Source of the DNA: JAGTVG01 sp963699805
Lineage (GTDB): Bacteria; Bacteroidota; Bacteroidia; Cytophagales; Cyclobacteriaceae
Assembly: GCA_963699805.1 (NCBI GenBank)
Contig: CAVOVH010000003.1
Coordinates: 1-64,000, forward strand
Length of the DNA: 64,000 bases
Reading direction: 5' to 3'
The translations under genes and the position numbers were made by a program. The notes beneath the pieces are model-generated. The model saw nothing but the letters and a program-made list of their open reading frames with translations, was not told the origin of the DNA and did no database searches. Within the stretch, counting starts at the first letter, position 1; every line of letters begins with the position of its first letter. This document shows positions 50,553 to 60,038 of this stretch, one piece after another.

Positions 50553-51134
50553 CTATTTGTCAGGAGAATTTGCTTCTCCGTGATTTCCCTCTTCGACCTC
50601 CTGCCCTTTCTCCTCGAGATAATCGATCAGGTTCCGGTTGGTCTCTATCATCGACTCCATGAGTTCAAGCAATCTTTCATAGTCATCGGCAATTTTCTTC
50701 ACATCGTCGGAAAGACGGTGACCATTCTGCATCTTATACTGATGAAAAGTTTTGAAACCTTCCAGGATCTTCTGCATCTCATCGGAATGCCTGACAAAAA
50801 ATTTGATCTGTTCATCCTTATCCATCAGACGCTTTAATAATCTTGCCTTTCTCAGGTCATACTTCTCTTTCTGGTCCGTCTCATGCAGTTTCTTCAAATC
50901 CTCGATCTCCTGTCCCAAATTTTCCATTCCCGCCAGGTCGATCTCCACCAGGTCCTTGATTTCAACTTTAAAAAGTTCCATCATTTTAATCAGGTTTTCA
51001 AGACGCGGTTCCGCCGTCCCTTTTTCATAGGAAGCAATATTTCCACGATTGAGACCAAGGACTTCTGCTAATTTTTCCTGACTCCAACCAAATTTCTTTC
51101 TCAAATATCTGATATTCTCCGCCAAATATTTCAT
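50553..51134 (-). CDS. XRE family transcriptional regulator with coiled coil
   Basis: 193 residues. An N-terminal lambda-repressor-type HTH (NIRYLRKKFGWSQEKLAEVLGLNRGNIASYE..., residues 8-50) is followed by long charged helices, probably a coiled coil (LGQEIEDLKKLHETDQKEK ... LMESMIETNRNLIDYLEEKG). No sensory domain is recognisable. It faces the ytxH gene across a 195-base AT-rich spacer and may regulate it and itself. Confidence 0.87.
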   Translation of the reverse strand: MKYLAENIRYLRKKFGWSQEKLAEVLGLNRGNIASYEKGTAEPRLENLIKMMELFKVEIKDLVEIDLAGMENLGQEIEDLKKLHETDQKEKYDLRKARLLKRLMDKDEQIKFFVRHSDEMQKILEGFKTFHQYKMQNGHRLSDDVKKIADDYERLLELMESMIETNRNLIDYLEEKGQEVEEGNHGEANSPDK

Positions 51135-51329
51135 GTCTCCATATTTTGGCTTAATCTATTTGTCAAAAATAATAACATTGACGTAAAGTGTTAATTTTTT
51201 TGAAATTTTTTTTTACATAATGTATCTTTTACATCCAATTAAACGTAATAATAATTGATATTGTGACTTTTTTTTACTATATATTGTTAAAAATATTTAC
51301 ATTTTATTTAATCTTTAACCAATACAATT

Positions 51330-51596
51330 ATGAACACAACATTTAAAGTACTCTCCGGTTTTTTAATTGGAGCAATCACAGGTGCCGCTGTTGGATTCCT
51401 TACAGCTCCTGACAGTGGTATAAGGACCAGAAAAAAACTTAAAAAAGATGCCCAACGTTTTGCGGAAGATTTCAGTGACTCTGCCTTAAAGAAATTCAAG
51501 GAAGCCAAAGATGAACTGAACGATTCCCTCGACGAAGTCATCAAAAAAGGGAAAGGGCAGGTAGAAAAATTGGGAAAGTCCATTTCACACAACTAA
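51330..51596 (+). CDS. YtxH domain protein
   Basis: 88 residues: a hydrophobic glycine-rich segment (LSGFLIGAITGAAVGFLTAPDSG, residues 8-30) with the YtxH-type APxSG(x)TRKKL motif, then an amphipathic charged helix. Members are small membrane-associated proteins linked to general stress in other phyla. A hairpin terminator follows at 51763. Confidence 0.85.
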   Translation: MNTTFKVLSGFLIGAITGAAVGFLTAPDSGIRTRKKLKKDAQRFAEDFSDSALKKFKEAKDELNDSLDEVIKKGKGQVEKLGKSISHN

Positions 51597-51762
51597 ATCA
51601 AAACAACAACGATTTATCAGAGTTCAATTGATTACGAATTAATTTATCAGAAATTAATGATATCGGAATGGAAGATTTGATGGTTATTTTCCTCAAAAAT
51701 CTATAGAAACAGCCTGGGATGTTAAGATCCTTTATCAATTGATAGCGTATCTTTAACCATCT

Positions 51763-51793
51763 AAAAGCGCCTATATTGTTGGCGCTTTTTTTA
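51763..51793 (+). terminator. Rho-independent terminator
   Basis: AAAAGCGCC, a 9-base loop, GGCGCTTTTTTT. It lies 166 bases past ytxH; no gene is seen in between. Confidence 0.8.
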
Positions 51794-52050
51794 TTTCTAA
51801 AAACCCGGTTTCCCGGTCCTAACGATCTTGCCAAATCAGGTTTGTGCAACCAGTAGATCATCTGTTTCCTGATATCTATTAGGTCATGCAGTCACTGTCA
51901 GGATTTTCAAAGCAGACAGATTGATCGTTGCTTCCTTCGATTTGGATCTGTCCATGTTCAAATTATTATTAAATTAGCTGATAAATTTATTGTAAATATG
52001 AGTGGCCTGAGCCATCTATTTTTTTGATGACTATTATTTTTTGAGAACCT

Positions 52051-54120
52051 ATGGAAAAAACATCTAAAAAATTGAAAGGGTTATTTGTACTCCTGTCCCT
52101 CCTCATTACCGGGAATGGCCAGGCAGATCCTCCCTTTACCATCTATGATTATTTGCGGCTGAAGACGATCTCCGAGATCAGCGTTTCACCGGATGGAAAT
52201 TCTGTGGCTTTTACACTGAATGTAAACCGCCCGGTAGAACAAGGCAAGGGAAATGATTACCGGGAACTTTATATCAAGCACGTCGATTCAGGTGTGATCG
52301 AACCTCTCCTGACCGGTGAACTTTATCTGGTTTCGCTCTCCTGGACACCGGATTCGAAAATGGTTACTTTCCGGGCCAAACTTGACAGCGTGAATAGCTA
52401 TCAGATATTCGGCTTCGACCTTGAAAAAAAAGAATATTCGCAATTAACCAATTTCCCGGGAGGCGTCATCCAATACAGCTGGAACCCTGCTGGTAAAGGT
52501 CTGGCGTTTACCTCAAAAGAAATGAAAAAAGATGCAGACCGGAAATTAAGGGAAATGGGATTTGATGCAAAGGTGTATGAAGAAGACATCCCGGGACTCA
52601 ATCTATTCTGGCAGCATGAGAATACGATCGTAAAACTCAACCTCTCGGGGACTGTCTTTGATTTTGCCTGGTCACCTGATGGAAACAGAATTGCGGCCCA
52701 GATTGCACCGGAAAACCTTGTCGACCACCAATATATGTTCAAGGATATTTATTTAATCGATGTCAATACTGGTGGATCTTATTTATGGCTGGACGTTCCA
52801 GGTAAGCTGGGGCAGATGGCCTGGAACCCGGATAACACACACCTGGCCTTTATCGCAGGTTCCGATCAGTCAGACCCGGTGGATGGAAGTCTTTATTGCC
52901 TCGATATTGAAAATACACAATCCTGGGAAGAACTAACCAATTATGTGACAGGATTTGAAGGATCTGTCACACACGTGGAATGGTTGGATGAAAAAACCCT
53001 TGTTTTTTCAGCGGAAGAAAGCGTGGATGCCACCTTAAATACCATTCAGTTAAATGGGAAAAAATTGAAGCCACTGTCCATTGATCAGGAAACAACGTTT
53101 TCTTCCTTTGAAATAAAAGATCATAAATTATACCTGGTGGCCAATGCATGGGATCATCCTGACGAGCTTTATTCCATGGATATTCGTAATTTGAATTTAA
53201 AAAGAGAAACCCATTCCAATCCCTGGCTGGAGAAGAGAGATTTTGCCAGGCAGGAAAAAATCAGTTATCAGGCCCGTGATGGACTAAGGATCGATGGCGT
53301 TCTGATCTACCCCTTACATTTTGAGGAAGGTAAAAAATATCCCATGATCTGTGTGATCCATGGGGGTCCTGAATCGGCCATTCTGAATGGATGGAACACA
53401 AGTTATTCCCGGTGGGGACAGATTGCTGCCGGGCAGGACTATTTTGTTTTCATGCCCAATTACCGGTCCAGTTCCGGACGGGGTGTGGAATTTTCAAAAA
53501 TGGATCATCAGGATCTTGGTGACGAGGAATTCCTGGATGTAATTGACGGGATTGAATTCCTCGTGGGAAAAGGCTATGTTGATAAATCAAGGGTGGGTAT
53601 CGGGGGAGGTTCGTACGGGGGTTATTTTTCAGCGCTTGGGGCTACCAAATATTCTGAGCATTTTGCCGCTGCCATTCCCTTTGTCGGCGTTTCCAATCAT
53701 CTGTCGAAAGTGAATCTTACCGACATCCCGAATGAAATCTATCTCGTCCACTGGAAGATATGGCCCAACGAAGATCCGGAGCTGTATTATGACCGCAGCC
53801 CGGTGAAATACTCTTCCAGCAATAAAACAGCCACCCTCATTTTGCATGGGGAGGAAGACACACGCGTTCATCCCTCCCAGTCGCTGGAACTTTACCGGCA
53901 ATTAAAATTACATGGGAATGCTCCGGTCCGGCTGATCCTGTACCCTGGAGAGGGTCATGGGAACAGATATAATCCCTCCCAGCTTGATTTTAGTCTCCGG
54001 ACCATGCGATGGTTCGATCATTATCTCAAAGGTGAAGGTGATCCGAAAGAACTGCCCCCCATCGAGGTGAATTATCATCTGGAAAAATTGGGAGAGCTCG
54101 AACTGGACCAGGGTTCCTGA
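52051..54120 (+). CDS. S9 family prolyl oligopeptidase
   Basis: A 689-residue secreted serine peptidase. A signal (LFVLLSLLITGNGQA) precedes an N-terminal beta-propeller with repeated SPDGN/WNPDN blades (for example ISVSPDGNSVAFTL and FAWSPDGNRIAAQ). The catalytic alpha/beta-hydrolase domain starts at about 400 (ICVIHGGPESA). The nucleophile is GGGSYGGYFSA (about 518-528), the aspartate GEEDTRVHPSQS and the histidine PGEGHGNR. It cleaves peptides in the periplasm. It may share a transcript with the Mut7-C gene 51 bases downstream. Confidence 0.93.
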   Translation: MEKTSKKLKGLFVLLSLLITGNGQADPPFTIYDYLRLKTISEISVSPDGNSVAFTLNVNRPVEQGKGNDYRELYIKHVDSGVIEPLLTGELYLVSLSWTPDSKMVTFRAKLDSVNSYQIFGFDLEKKEYSQLTNFPGGVIQYSWNPAGKGLAFTSKEMKKDADRKLREMGFDAKVYEEDIPGLNLFWQHENTIVKLNLSGTVFDFAWSPDGNRIAAQIAPENLVDHQYMFKDIYLIDVNTGGSYLWLDVPGKLGQMAWNPDNTHLAFIAGSDQSDPVDGSLYCLDIENTQSWEELTNYVTGFEGSVTHVEWLDEKTLVFSAEESVDATLNTIQLNGKKLKPLSIDQETTFSSFEIKDHKLYLVANAWDHPDELYSMDIRNLNLKRETHSNPWLEKRDFARQEKISYQARDGLRIDGVLIYPLHFEEGKKYPMICVIHGGPESAILNGWNTSYSRWGQIAAGQDYFVFMPNYRSSSGRGVEFSKMDHQDLGDEEFLDVIDGIEFLVGKGYVDKSRVGIGGGSYGGYFSALGATKYSEHFAAAIPFVGVSNHLSKVNLTDIPNEIYLVHWKIWPNEDPELYYDRSPVKYSSSNKTATLILHGEEDTRVHPSQSLELYRQLKLHGNAPVRLILYPGEGHGNRYNPSQLDFSLRTMRWFDHYLKGEGDPKELPPIEVNYHLEKLGELELDQGS

Positions 54121-54171
54121 CCATCTTATCCTGAATTTGCAGGAAACCCGGCCAATATAACGCTGGAATAA

Positions 54172-54915
54172 GTGATGCACGCAGTTTCGATACGATTTTA
54201 TGAAGAATTGAATGATTTCCTTGATCCGGAAAAAAGGAAAAAGGAATACCAGGTGCCCTTCATGATCAAAAGAACGGTGAAAGACCTGATTGAGGGCGAA
54301 GGAGTACCCCATGTCGAGGTGGATCTGATCCTGGTCAACAGCAATCCGGTGGGGTTTGATCATCATGTCCGGGAGGGTGATCGCATATCGGTATACCCGG
54401 AATTTGAATTGATTGATATTTCACCGGTCAACCGCCTCCGGCCAAAACCCCTTCGTCAGACCAGGTTCATTGTCGATGCGAACCTGGGAAGATTATCCAG
54501 GTATTTACGAATGCTGGGATTTGATATCCGGTTTGATATGAATCTTCACGATGAGGATATCATCAGGATTGCCACCAAAGAAAAAAGGATCATACTGACC
54601 CGGGATCTGGGAATACTAAAAAATAGCCGGGTCAACCGGGGATATTTTATCAGAAGTCAGCAACCGGATCGTCAAATCCGGGAAGTGGTCCAAAAATTCA
54701 ACCTGAAAGGACAATTCAAGCCTTTCTCCAGGTGTATCGCCTGTAATGGCGAGATCCTGCCCGTCGTGAAAGAAAAAATTGTGGGGCGGGTACCGGAACA
54801 AGTAAAAACCAACTTCGAGGATTTCTATCAGTGTGCAGTATGCGACCGCATATACTGGGAAGGCAGCCACCATCAGCGGATGCTCGAAAAAATTAATGAG
54901 TTGATGAAGGATTAG
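54172..54915 (+). CDS. Mut7-C RNase-domain protein with N-terminal ubiquitin-like domain
   Basis: 247 residues. The N-terminal ~90 residues resemble the ThiS/MoaD-type ubiquitin fold prefixed to Mut7-C proteins (VSIRFYEELNDFLD ... VREGDRISVYPEF). The PIN-like Mut7-C domain follows: FIVDANLGRLSRYLRMLGFDI with the metal aspartate, DEDIIRIA and IILTRDLGILK. A C-terminal zinc ribbon has paired cysteines (RCIACNGE and QCAVCDRIYW). An RNase role is inferred from the domain family. Confidence 0.9.
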   Translation: MMHAVSIRFYEELNDFLDPEKRKKEYQVPFMIKRTVKDLIEGEGVPHVEVDLILVNSNPVGFDHHVREGDRISVYPEFELIDISPVNRLRPKPLRQTRFIVDANLGRLSRYLRMLGFDIRFDMNLHDEDIIRIATKEKRIILTRDLGILKNSRVNRGYFIRSQQPDRQIREVVQKFNLKGQFKPFSRCIACNGEILPVVKEKIVGRVPEQVKTNFEDFYQCAVCDRIYWEGSHHQRMLEKINELMKD

Positions 54916-55127
54916 CTGATTGGTTTGGACGTCATTGTCGAGGTTGCCTCAAAAGATGTAATATTTTCACGCTATGTTTGTCCCAGTGCAAGCCAATTTA
55001 TTAGGCAGGTAGAAAAAAATTATGAATTTTTGAGGGTTACCGGCGAATCGGAATGAATAATTCCCATCAATTTCTTATTATCGTACTCGCATTGATCTTT
55101 TTACACGACATCAAATAATTTTTAACG

Positions 55128-56822
55128 ATGAGAACATCCTGCATCTTTTTATGCCTGATCATATGGCTGGTCATTTTACCAGCCTGCCGCCCAGGAAAGA
55201 ACAATTATCTGAAAATTTCCGCTGAAGAATACCGGAATAAAATGAAGGCAGCCTGGCTGGGCCAGATGGCCGGTGTTGGCTGGGGATTACCTACTGAATT
55301 TCATTATACGGATGCTATCATACCTGCCAATGAGGTCCCTGCATGGGATCCTGAAATGATCAACCAGCAGGGAAACGATGATCTCTATGTGGAGATGACC
55401 TTCCTGGCCTCCATGGATCAGTACGGCACCGATGTTTCCATCCTGCAGGCTGGGATCGATTTTGCGAATACGGGATATATGCTGTGGGCGGCCAATAATG
55501 CTGGCCGGGAAAATTTACGCTATGGGATCGTTCCACCGGCATCCAGCCATCCCAAGTACAGTAATAACTGTGATGACATCGATTACCAGATCGAGGCCGA
55601 TTATAGCGGTATCATTGCTCCCGGTATGCCAAATGTTCCGATTAAGCTCGGAGAAAAATTTGGCCGGTTGATGAACTATGGTGACGGCCTTTATGGAGGT
55701 CAGTTTGTCGGTGGCATGTACTCAGCCGCATTTTTTGAAAACGATATCCATAAAATACTTGAGGCAGGTCTGGCAACTATCCCTGCTGAAAGCCATTATG
55801 CCACATGTGTCAGGGATGTGATCCGCTGGCACCGGGAAAATCCAGTCAGCTGGGAAAAAACCTGGGCATTGATCGAAGAAAAATATCATCAAAGCAGCGA
55901 ATTTCAAAAGTTTGCCAAACAACAAGGCAGCTGGGTGCCGATCGATGCGAAACTGAACGGGGCTTATATCGTAATGGGTCTGTTATATGGGAACGGAAAT
56001 ATGGACAGTACGATCGTGATTTCAATGCGTGGTGGAAAAGACTCAGATTGCAATCCTTCCAATGCGGCTGGAATACTTGCTACTACCATGGGTTATGACC
56101 GGCTGGATAATAAATTTAAAACGGCACTCGATGCAAACCGGGAATTCTCCTACAGCCAGTATAATTTTAATGATCTGATCGCTTTGAGTGAACGGTTTGC
56201 CAGGGAATTTGTGATCAGAAATGGCGGAAGGATCGAAACCGGAGGAGATGGGAAGGAATATTTCTACATCCACAGGGATCAGCCCGTGCCCTCTGAATTC
56301 CACCCCAGTTATGACCCGGGATCTTCTGATCCCGACGATCGCCTATCTGAAGAAGAGATGAAAAAGATCAAGGTTTATTCCAGCAGGCACTTTATACCCC
56401 TCTTCGAACAATCAGGGGTAAAAATGGAAGTACGTAATTGCGGGAAAGCAGTATTGCCGGAATTTATTGAATGGAATAACAGGAAGAAGGTGATCACCAC
56501 CATTCCCTTTTTTAAAGGAAACGGTGTAAAAATATATATGCAGGAAAAGAATGCGATTCCTGAAAACCATAAGGGATATTTCTCTTTTTCTGTTGGACAT
56601 AACCCGGGTGAGGTTTGGAAACTGGCCGTCGGAAAAGGAGGCAGATTGGTCATGGATACCCTGGTATCCTCACAAAATTCCCGGAACGGATGGATGAATT
56701 TTACTTTTGACATCAGTGATTTCGCTGGAAAAGAATCGATCGATCTTACACTCTTTGCCAACCAGGCAGGCGACCTTCCTGTCATTAATTACTGGGCTGA
56801 TTTCAGGCTGGTGGTGGAATAA
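55128..56822 (+). CDS. ADP-ribosylglycohydrolase-family lipoprotein
   Basis: 564 residues. Signal and lipobox LIIWLVILPACRPGK (Cys near residue 22). The ARH core shows KAAWLGQMAGVGWGLPTEFHY at the N-terminus, GNDDLYVEMTFL with metal-binding acidic residues (about 84-95) and RGGKDSDCNPSNAAGIL near 305-320 with the second acidic cluster. The last ~130 residues are an extra beta-rich domain (KEYFYIHRD onwards). Secreted members in Bacteroidota are frequent in glycan loci, so the substrate may be another N-glycoside rather than ADP-ribose. Confidence 0.87.
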   Translation: MRTSCIFLCLIIWLVILPACRPGKNNYLKISAEEYRNKMKAAWLGQMAGVGWGLPTEFHYTDAIIPANEVPAWDPEMINQQGNDDLYVEMTFLASMDQYGTDVSILQAGIDFANTGYMLWAANNAGRENLRYGIVPPASSHPKYSNNCDDIDYQIEADYSGIIAPGMPNVPIKLGEKFGRLMNYGDGLYGGQFVGGMYSAAFFENDIHKILEAGLATIPAESHYATCVRDVIRWHRENPVSWEKTWALIEEKYHQSSEFQKFAKQQGSWVPIDAKLNGAYIVMGLLYGNGNMDSTIVISMRGGKDSDCNPSNAAGILATTMGYDRLDNKFKTALDANREFSYSQYNFNDLIALSERFAREFVIRNGGRIETGGDGKEYFYIHRDQPVPSEFHPSYDPGSSDPDDRLSEEEMKKIKVYSSRHFIPLFEQSGVKMEVRNCGKAVLPEFIEWNNRKKVITTIPFFKGNGVKIYMQEKNAIPENHKGYFSFSVGHNPGEVWKLAVGKGGRLVMDTLVSSQNSRNGWMNFTFDISDFAGKESIDLTLFANQAGDLPVINYWADFRLVVE

Positions 56823-56951
56823 TCTTTTTATCCTGGAAAACTATGGATCGGCGAATCAATGGAGCAGAAAGGACCAAGGCTCACCTTTCCCCTGATTTCA
56901 GCGCCATAAACCCATTGAATCAGAAATGATAAAATAAAAAATAAAAAATAT

Positions 56952-57314
56952 ATGGCACTTATTATCGATAAACCCCACATCATTCAGGCGGCAGGCAACA
57001 AGCCCAAACAGATTAAAGAATATTTCGGGCGGATCCGGAGCAATACTTCCGATGTGAGCATCGCCAGCATGAAAAGCCCTGCCGGATGGGAGGAACCTGG
57101 TCAGTGCCCGGAATTCGATGAATATACAGTAGTTTTGAAAGGAACGGTTAGGGTAAGGACTAAAGGCCAGGAATACGACATATCCGCAGGACAAGCCATC
57201 CTGATCCAGGCTGGAGAATGGGTTCAATACTGTTCTCCGCATGAAGGAGGTGCTGAATATATGGCGGTTTGCCTACCGGCTTTTTCACCCGGTACTGTTC
57301 ACCGCGATGAATAA
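56952..57314 (+). CDS. Cupin domain protein
   Basis: A 120-residue single cupin: PGWEEPGQC-type segment (SPAGWEEPGQCPEFDEYTVVLKG, metal-binding region about 41-63) and AGQAILIQAGEWVQYCSP (about 83-100). The first cupin motif has Cys/Glu rather than the usual paired histidines. It may bind a sugar or small ligand; it follows the ADP-ribosylglycohydrolase gene by 130 bases. Confidence 0.82.
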   Translation: MALIIDKPHIIQAAGNKPKQIKEYFGRIRSNTSDVSIASMKSPAGWEEPGQCPEFDEYTVVLKGTVRVRTKGQEYDISAGQAILIQAGEWVQYCSPHEGGAEYMAVCLPAFSPGTVHRDE

Positions 57315-57464
57315 CTGGCTAAAAAAGTAAGCCCGGCAGCAAGAACCTGTTTAATACCGGATCTCTTCCCAACGATTTTTTAGGCATTCAGCAGGTTGGT
57401 TACCATCGAGGAAGGCGTTCAACACCTCATCTTCCTAACGAATAAACAGGCACTCAAATAAATA

Positions 57465-57488
57465 AAAATGGGCCTTCCGGCCCATTTT
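57465..57488 (-). terminator. groEL terminator
   Basis: AAAATGGGCC, loop TTCC, GGCCCATTTT: a perfect 10-pair hairpin immediately 3' of the groEL stop codon, with T residues on the minus strand. Confidence 0.9.
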
Positions 57489-57489
57489 C

Positions 57490-59115
57490 TTAGTACATAT
57501 CATCATGCATCGGCGGCGCCGGCATTTCTTTTTTCTTCTCCGGAGTTTCAAAGACCACCGCATTGGTAGTCAGTAATAATCCGGCAATGGAGGAGGCATT
57601 TTCAAGGGCGATCCTCACTACTTTGGTCGGATCGATGATCCCCGCCTTGATCATGGGTTCATACCCGTCAGTATTGGCATTAAAACCAAAGTCATCCTTA
57701 CCTTCCAGTACCCGCTGGATCACCACAGATCCTTCCTGTCCACTATTTACGGCGATCTGCCTCAAGGGTGATTCCAATGCCTTACGCACGATATTCACAC
57801 CAATCTTCTGATCTTCGTTATCTGTTTTTACCTTATCAAGAGATTTGATGGCTCTTACATAAGATACTCCTCCACCCGCCAGAAAACCTTCTTCGACCGC
57901 TGCGCGGGTTGCATGCATTGCATCTTCCACCCGGTCTTTCTTTTCTTTCATTTCTACCTCTGAGGAAGCTCCGATGTACAAAATAGCCACACCACCCGCC
58001 AGTTTAGCCAGTCTTTCCTGTAATTTCTCTTTGTCATAATCAGAGGTGGTGGTTTCAATCTGTTTTTTGATCTGCCCGATCCTTCCGTTGATGGCAGATT
58101 TTTCTCCATTTCCATTGATCAGGGTGGTATTATCCTTATCGATGGTGATTTTCTCACAGGTACCAAGGTCCTTCAAGGTCACATTTTCCAGTTTAAGTCC
58201 CTTCTCTTCAGCGATCACGGATCCTCCGGTAAGAATGGAAATATCTTCCAACATCGCTTTCCTTCTGTCACCAAAGCCAGGGGCTTTAACCGCTGCTATC
58301 TTCAAGGTGCCTCGGAGTTTATTGACCACCAGGGTGGCAAGCGCTTCGCCTTCCACGTCTTCCGCAATGATCAGAAGAGACCTTCCTTTTTCGGCAATTT
58401 TTTCGAGTACCGGTAACAAATCCTTCATCCCGGATATTTTTTTATCATATAAAAGGATGTAAGGTTGTTCAAGCTCAGTCACCATTTTTTCTGCATTGGT
58501 CACAAAGTAGGGTGACAGATAGCCCCGGTCGAACTGCATTCCTTCCACCATCTCCACATAGGTATCGGTTCCTTTCGCTTCCTCAACGGTGATCACTCCT
58601 TCATTCTTCACTTTGTCCATGGCTTCTGCCAATAGCTTTCCAATGGTCTCATCATTATTCGCTGAAATGGTGGCAACCTGACGGATCTTTTCATTGTCAT
58701 CCCCCACAATACGGCTTTGTTTTTTCAGATCTTCTACAACCGCCTGAACGGCCTTTTCAATGCCTCTTTTCAGATCCATGGCATTCGCTCCCGAGGCAAG
58801 GTTTTTCAAACCCGCCGTGACCATGGCCTGGGCCAGCACGGTCGCTGTGGTGGTACCATCACCGGCAATCTTAGCTGTTTTGGAAGCAACTTCCTTCAAC
58901 ATTTGCGCCCCCATATTTTCTACCGGATCCTTCAGTTCAATTTCCTTGGCCACCGTAACGCCATCTTTGGTAATCCTCGGAGCCCCGAATTTTTTATCAA
59001 GGATTACATTCCTTCCTTTGGGCCCCAGTGTCACTTTGACCGCATCTGCCAGAACATCCACACCTCTCTTGAGCCGGGTCCTGGAGTCAATATCGTATAA
59101 AATTGTTTTTGCCAT
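57490..59115 (-). CDS. groL: Chaperonin GroEL
   Basis: A 541-residue Hsp60 subunit that forms a tetradecamer folding cytosolic proteins with GroES and ATP. Intact landmarks: LGPKGRNVILDKKFGAP, GDGTTTATVLAQA with the ATPase aspartate, AAVEEGFLAGGGVSYVRA. The C-terminal tail is PEKKKEMPAPPMHDDMY, lacking the Gly-Gly-Met repeats of proteobacterial GroEL, as is normal in Bacteroidota. It lies 14 bases downstream of groES. Confidence 0.98.
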   Translation of the reverse strand: MAKTILYDIDSRTRLKRGVDVLADAVKVTLGPKGRNVILDKKFGAPRITKDGVTVAKEIELKDPVENMGAQMLKEVASKTAKIAGDGTTTATVLAQAMVTAGLKNLASGANAMDLKRGIEKAVQAVVEDLKKQSRIVGDDNEKIRQVATISANNDETIGKLLAEAMDKVKNEGVITVEEAKGTDTYVEMVEGMQFDRGYLSPYFVTNAEKMVTELEQPYILLYDKKISGMKDLLPVLEKIAEKGRSLLIIAEDVEGEALATLVVNKLRGTLKIAAVKAPGFGDRRKAMLEDISILTGGSVIAEEKGLKLENVTLKDLGTCEKITIDKDNTTLINGNGEKSAINGRIGQIKKQIETTTSDYDKEKLQERLAKLAGGVAILYIGASSEVEMKEKKDRVEDAMHATRAAVEEGFLAGGGVSYVRAIKSLDKVKTDNEDQKIGVNIVRKALESPLRQIAVNSGQEGSVVIQRVLEGKDDFGFNANTDGYEPMIKAGIIDPTKVVRIALENASSIAGLLLTTNAVVFETPEKKKEMPAPPMHDDMY

Positions 59116-59129
59116 ATGAATTTAAAATT

Positions 59130-59408
59130 TTAAATGATTGCATATATATCAGATTCACGCATAATCAGGTATTCTTCACCTTCAATCGTGATCTCCGTTC
59201 CTGAATATTTGCCATAAAGGACCATATCGCCGTTTTTAACGGTCATCGGTTCATCTTTCTTCCCTTTTCCCACAGCCACAACCGTTCCTTTCTGGGGTTT
59301 TTCTTTGGCAGTATCGGGAATGATGATACCACTCGATGTTTTTTCTTCCGCAGCAGCCGGCTTGACCAATACACGGTCTTCCAGCGGTTGTAATTTTATT
59401 TTTCCCAT
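59130..59408 (-). CDS. groS: Co-chaperonin GroES
   Basis: A 92-residue Hsp10: LQPLEDRVLVKPAAAEEKTSSG with the mobile loop SSGIIIPDTAKEKPQ (about 25-39), GKGKKDEPMTVKNGDMVLYGKYSGTEI. It caps GroEL. First gene of the groESL operon, with a sigma54-like promoter about 58 bases upstream of the ATG. Confidence 0.98.
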   Translation of the reverse strand: MGKIKLQPLEDRVLVKPAAAEEKTSSGIIIPDTAKEKPQKGTVVAVGKGKKDEPMTVKNGDMVLYGKYSGTEITIEGEEYLIMRESDIYAII

Positions 59409-59465
59409 AATGTTAATAAAAATTTTGTCAGTTTCTTTTAAAAATCAGGTTTCGGATACCTAACA

Positions 59466-59514
59466 GCATTTTAAGTGCCAATCTGATCCAAGGCAAAAAA
59501 ATGACAATTTGGCA
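59466..59514 (-). promoter_or_regulatory. Sigma54-like promoter and upstream inverted repeat of groESL
   Basis: On the minus strand TGGCAC-TTAAA-ATGC (59480 to 59466) fits the -24/-12 sigma54 pattern TGGCAC-N5-TTGC with one mismatch and exact GG-GC spacing. Some 20 bases upstream, TGCCAAATTGTCA (59514-59502) is an imperfect inverted repeat. No CIRCE element (TTAGCACTC-N9-GAGTGCTAA) is present. Confidence 0.5.
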
Positions 59515-59746
59515 GAATTTTATTCATTGAATCAGGTCAATTTATCCTCGGCACCTGCTTCCTGGAAGGAGCAGGTCAAATCAGGATTTTTGACCGTCAT
59601 GCTTTATTCATGGATCGTTTTCAAGAAAAACAGTTCAGGAAAGAGGTTTTTATGTAAAAAATGCATTGTTTAATCAAATCAGCTGAACGATCAATATGGA
59701 ATGGTTCATTGAAAAAAGTCCAATAATTCGTGGATTGAAACCGGGA

Positions 59747-60031
59747 TCATGGATTGATATATTTCCTGAGTGTATCTACATATTCCTCAAATTTCTCAAC
59801 GCCGGTATCCGTAATCTTACAAAGGGTCTGTGGATAATTTCCTTTGAATTTTTTTTCTATGGTAAGATACCCGGCCTCTTTCAACTTATTGAGCTGCACG
59901 CTCAAATTTCCGGCCGTAGCTTGTGTTTCCTCTTTAAGTTGAGTGAATTCAGCCTCCTCTACCCGGATGAGAATCGATATGATCGCAAGTCGAAGTTGTG
60001 AATGCAACAGGGGATCAAGATCTTTGAACAT
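59747..60031 (-). CDS. Winged-helix transcriptional regulator (MarR/ArsR-like)
   Basis: A 94-residue winged helix from the ATG at 60031 (FKDLDPLLHSQLRLAIISIL at the N-terminus, recognition part TAGNLSVQLNKLKEAGYLTIEKKF at about 39-62). The pattern is that of the small transcriptional regulators paired with membrane proteins in many Bacteroidota. The longer frame to 60121 overlaps the upstream membrane gene and is not needed. Its likely operator is the palindrome at 60674. Confidence 0.85.
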   Translation of the reverse strand: MFKDLDPLLHSQLRLAIISILIRVEEAEFTQLKEETQATAGNLSVQLNKLKEAGYLTIEKKFKGNYPQTLCKITDTGVEKFEEYVDTLRKYINP

Positions 60032-60038
60032 CGGAGTA

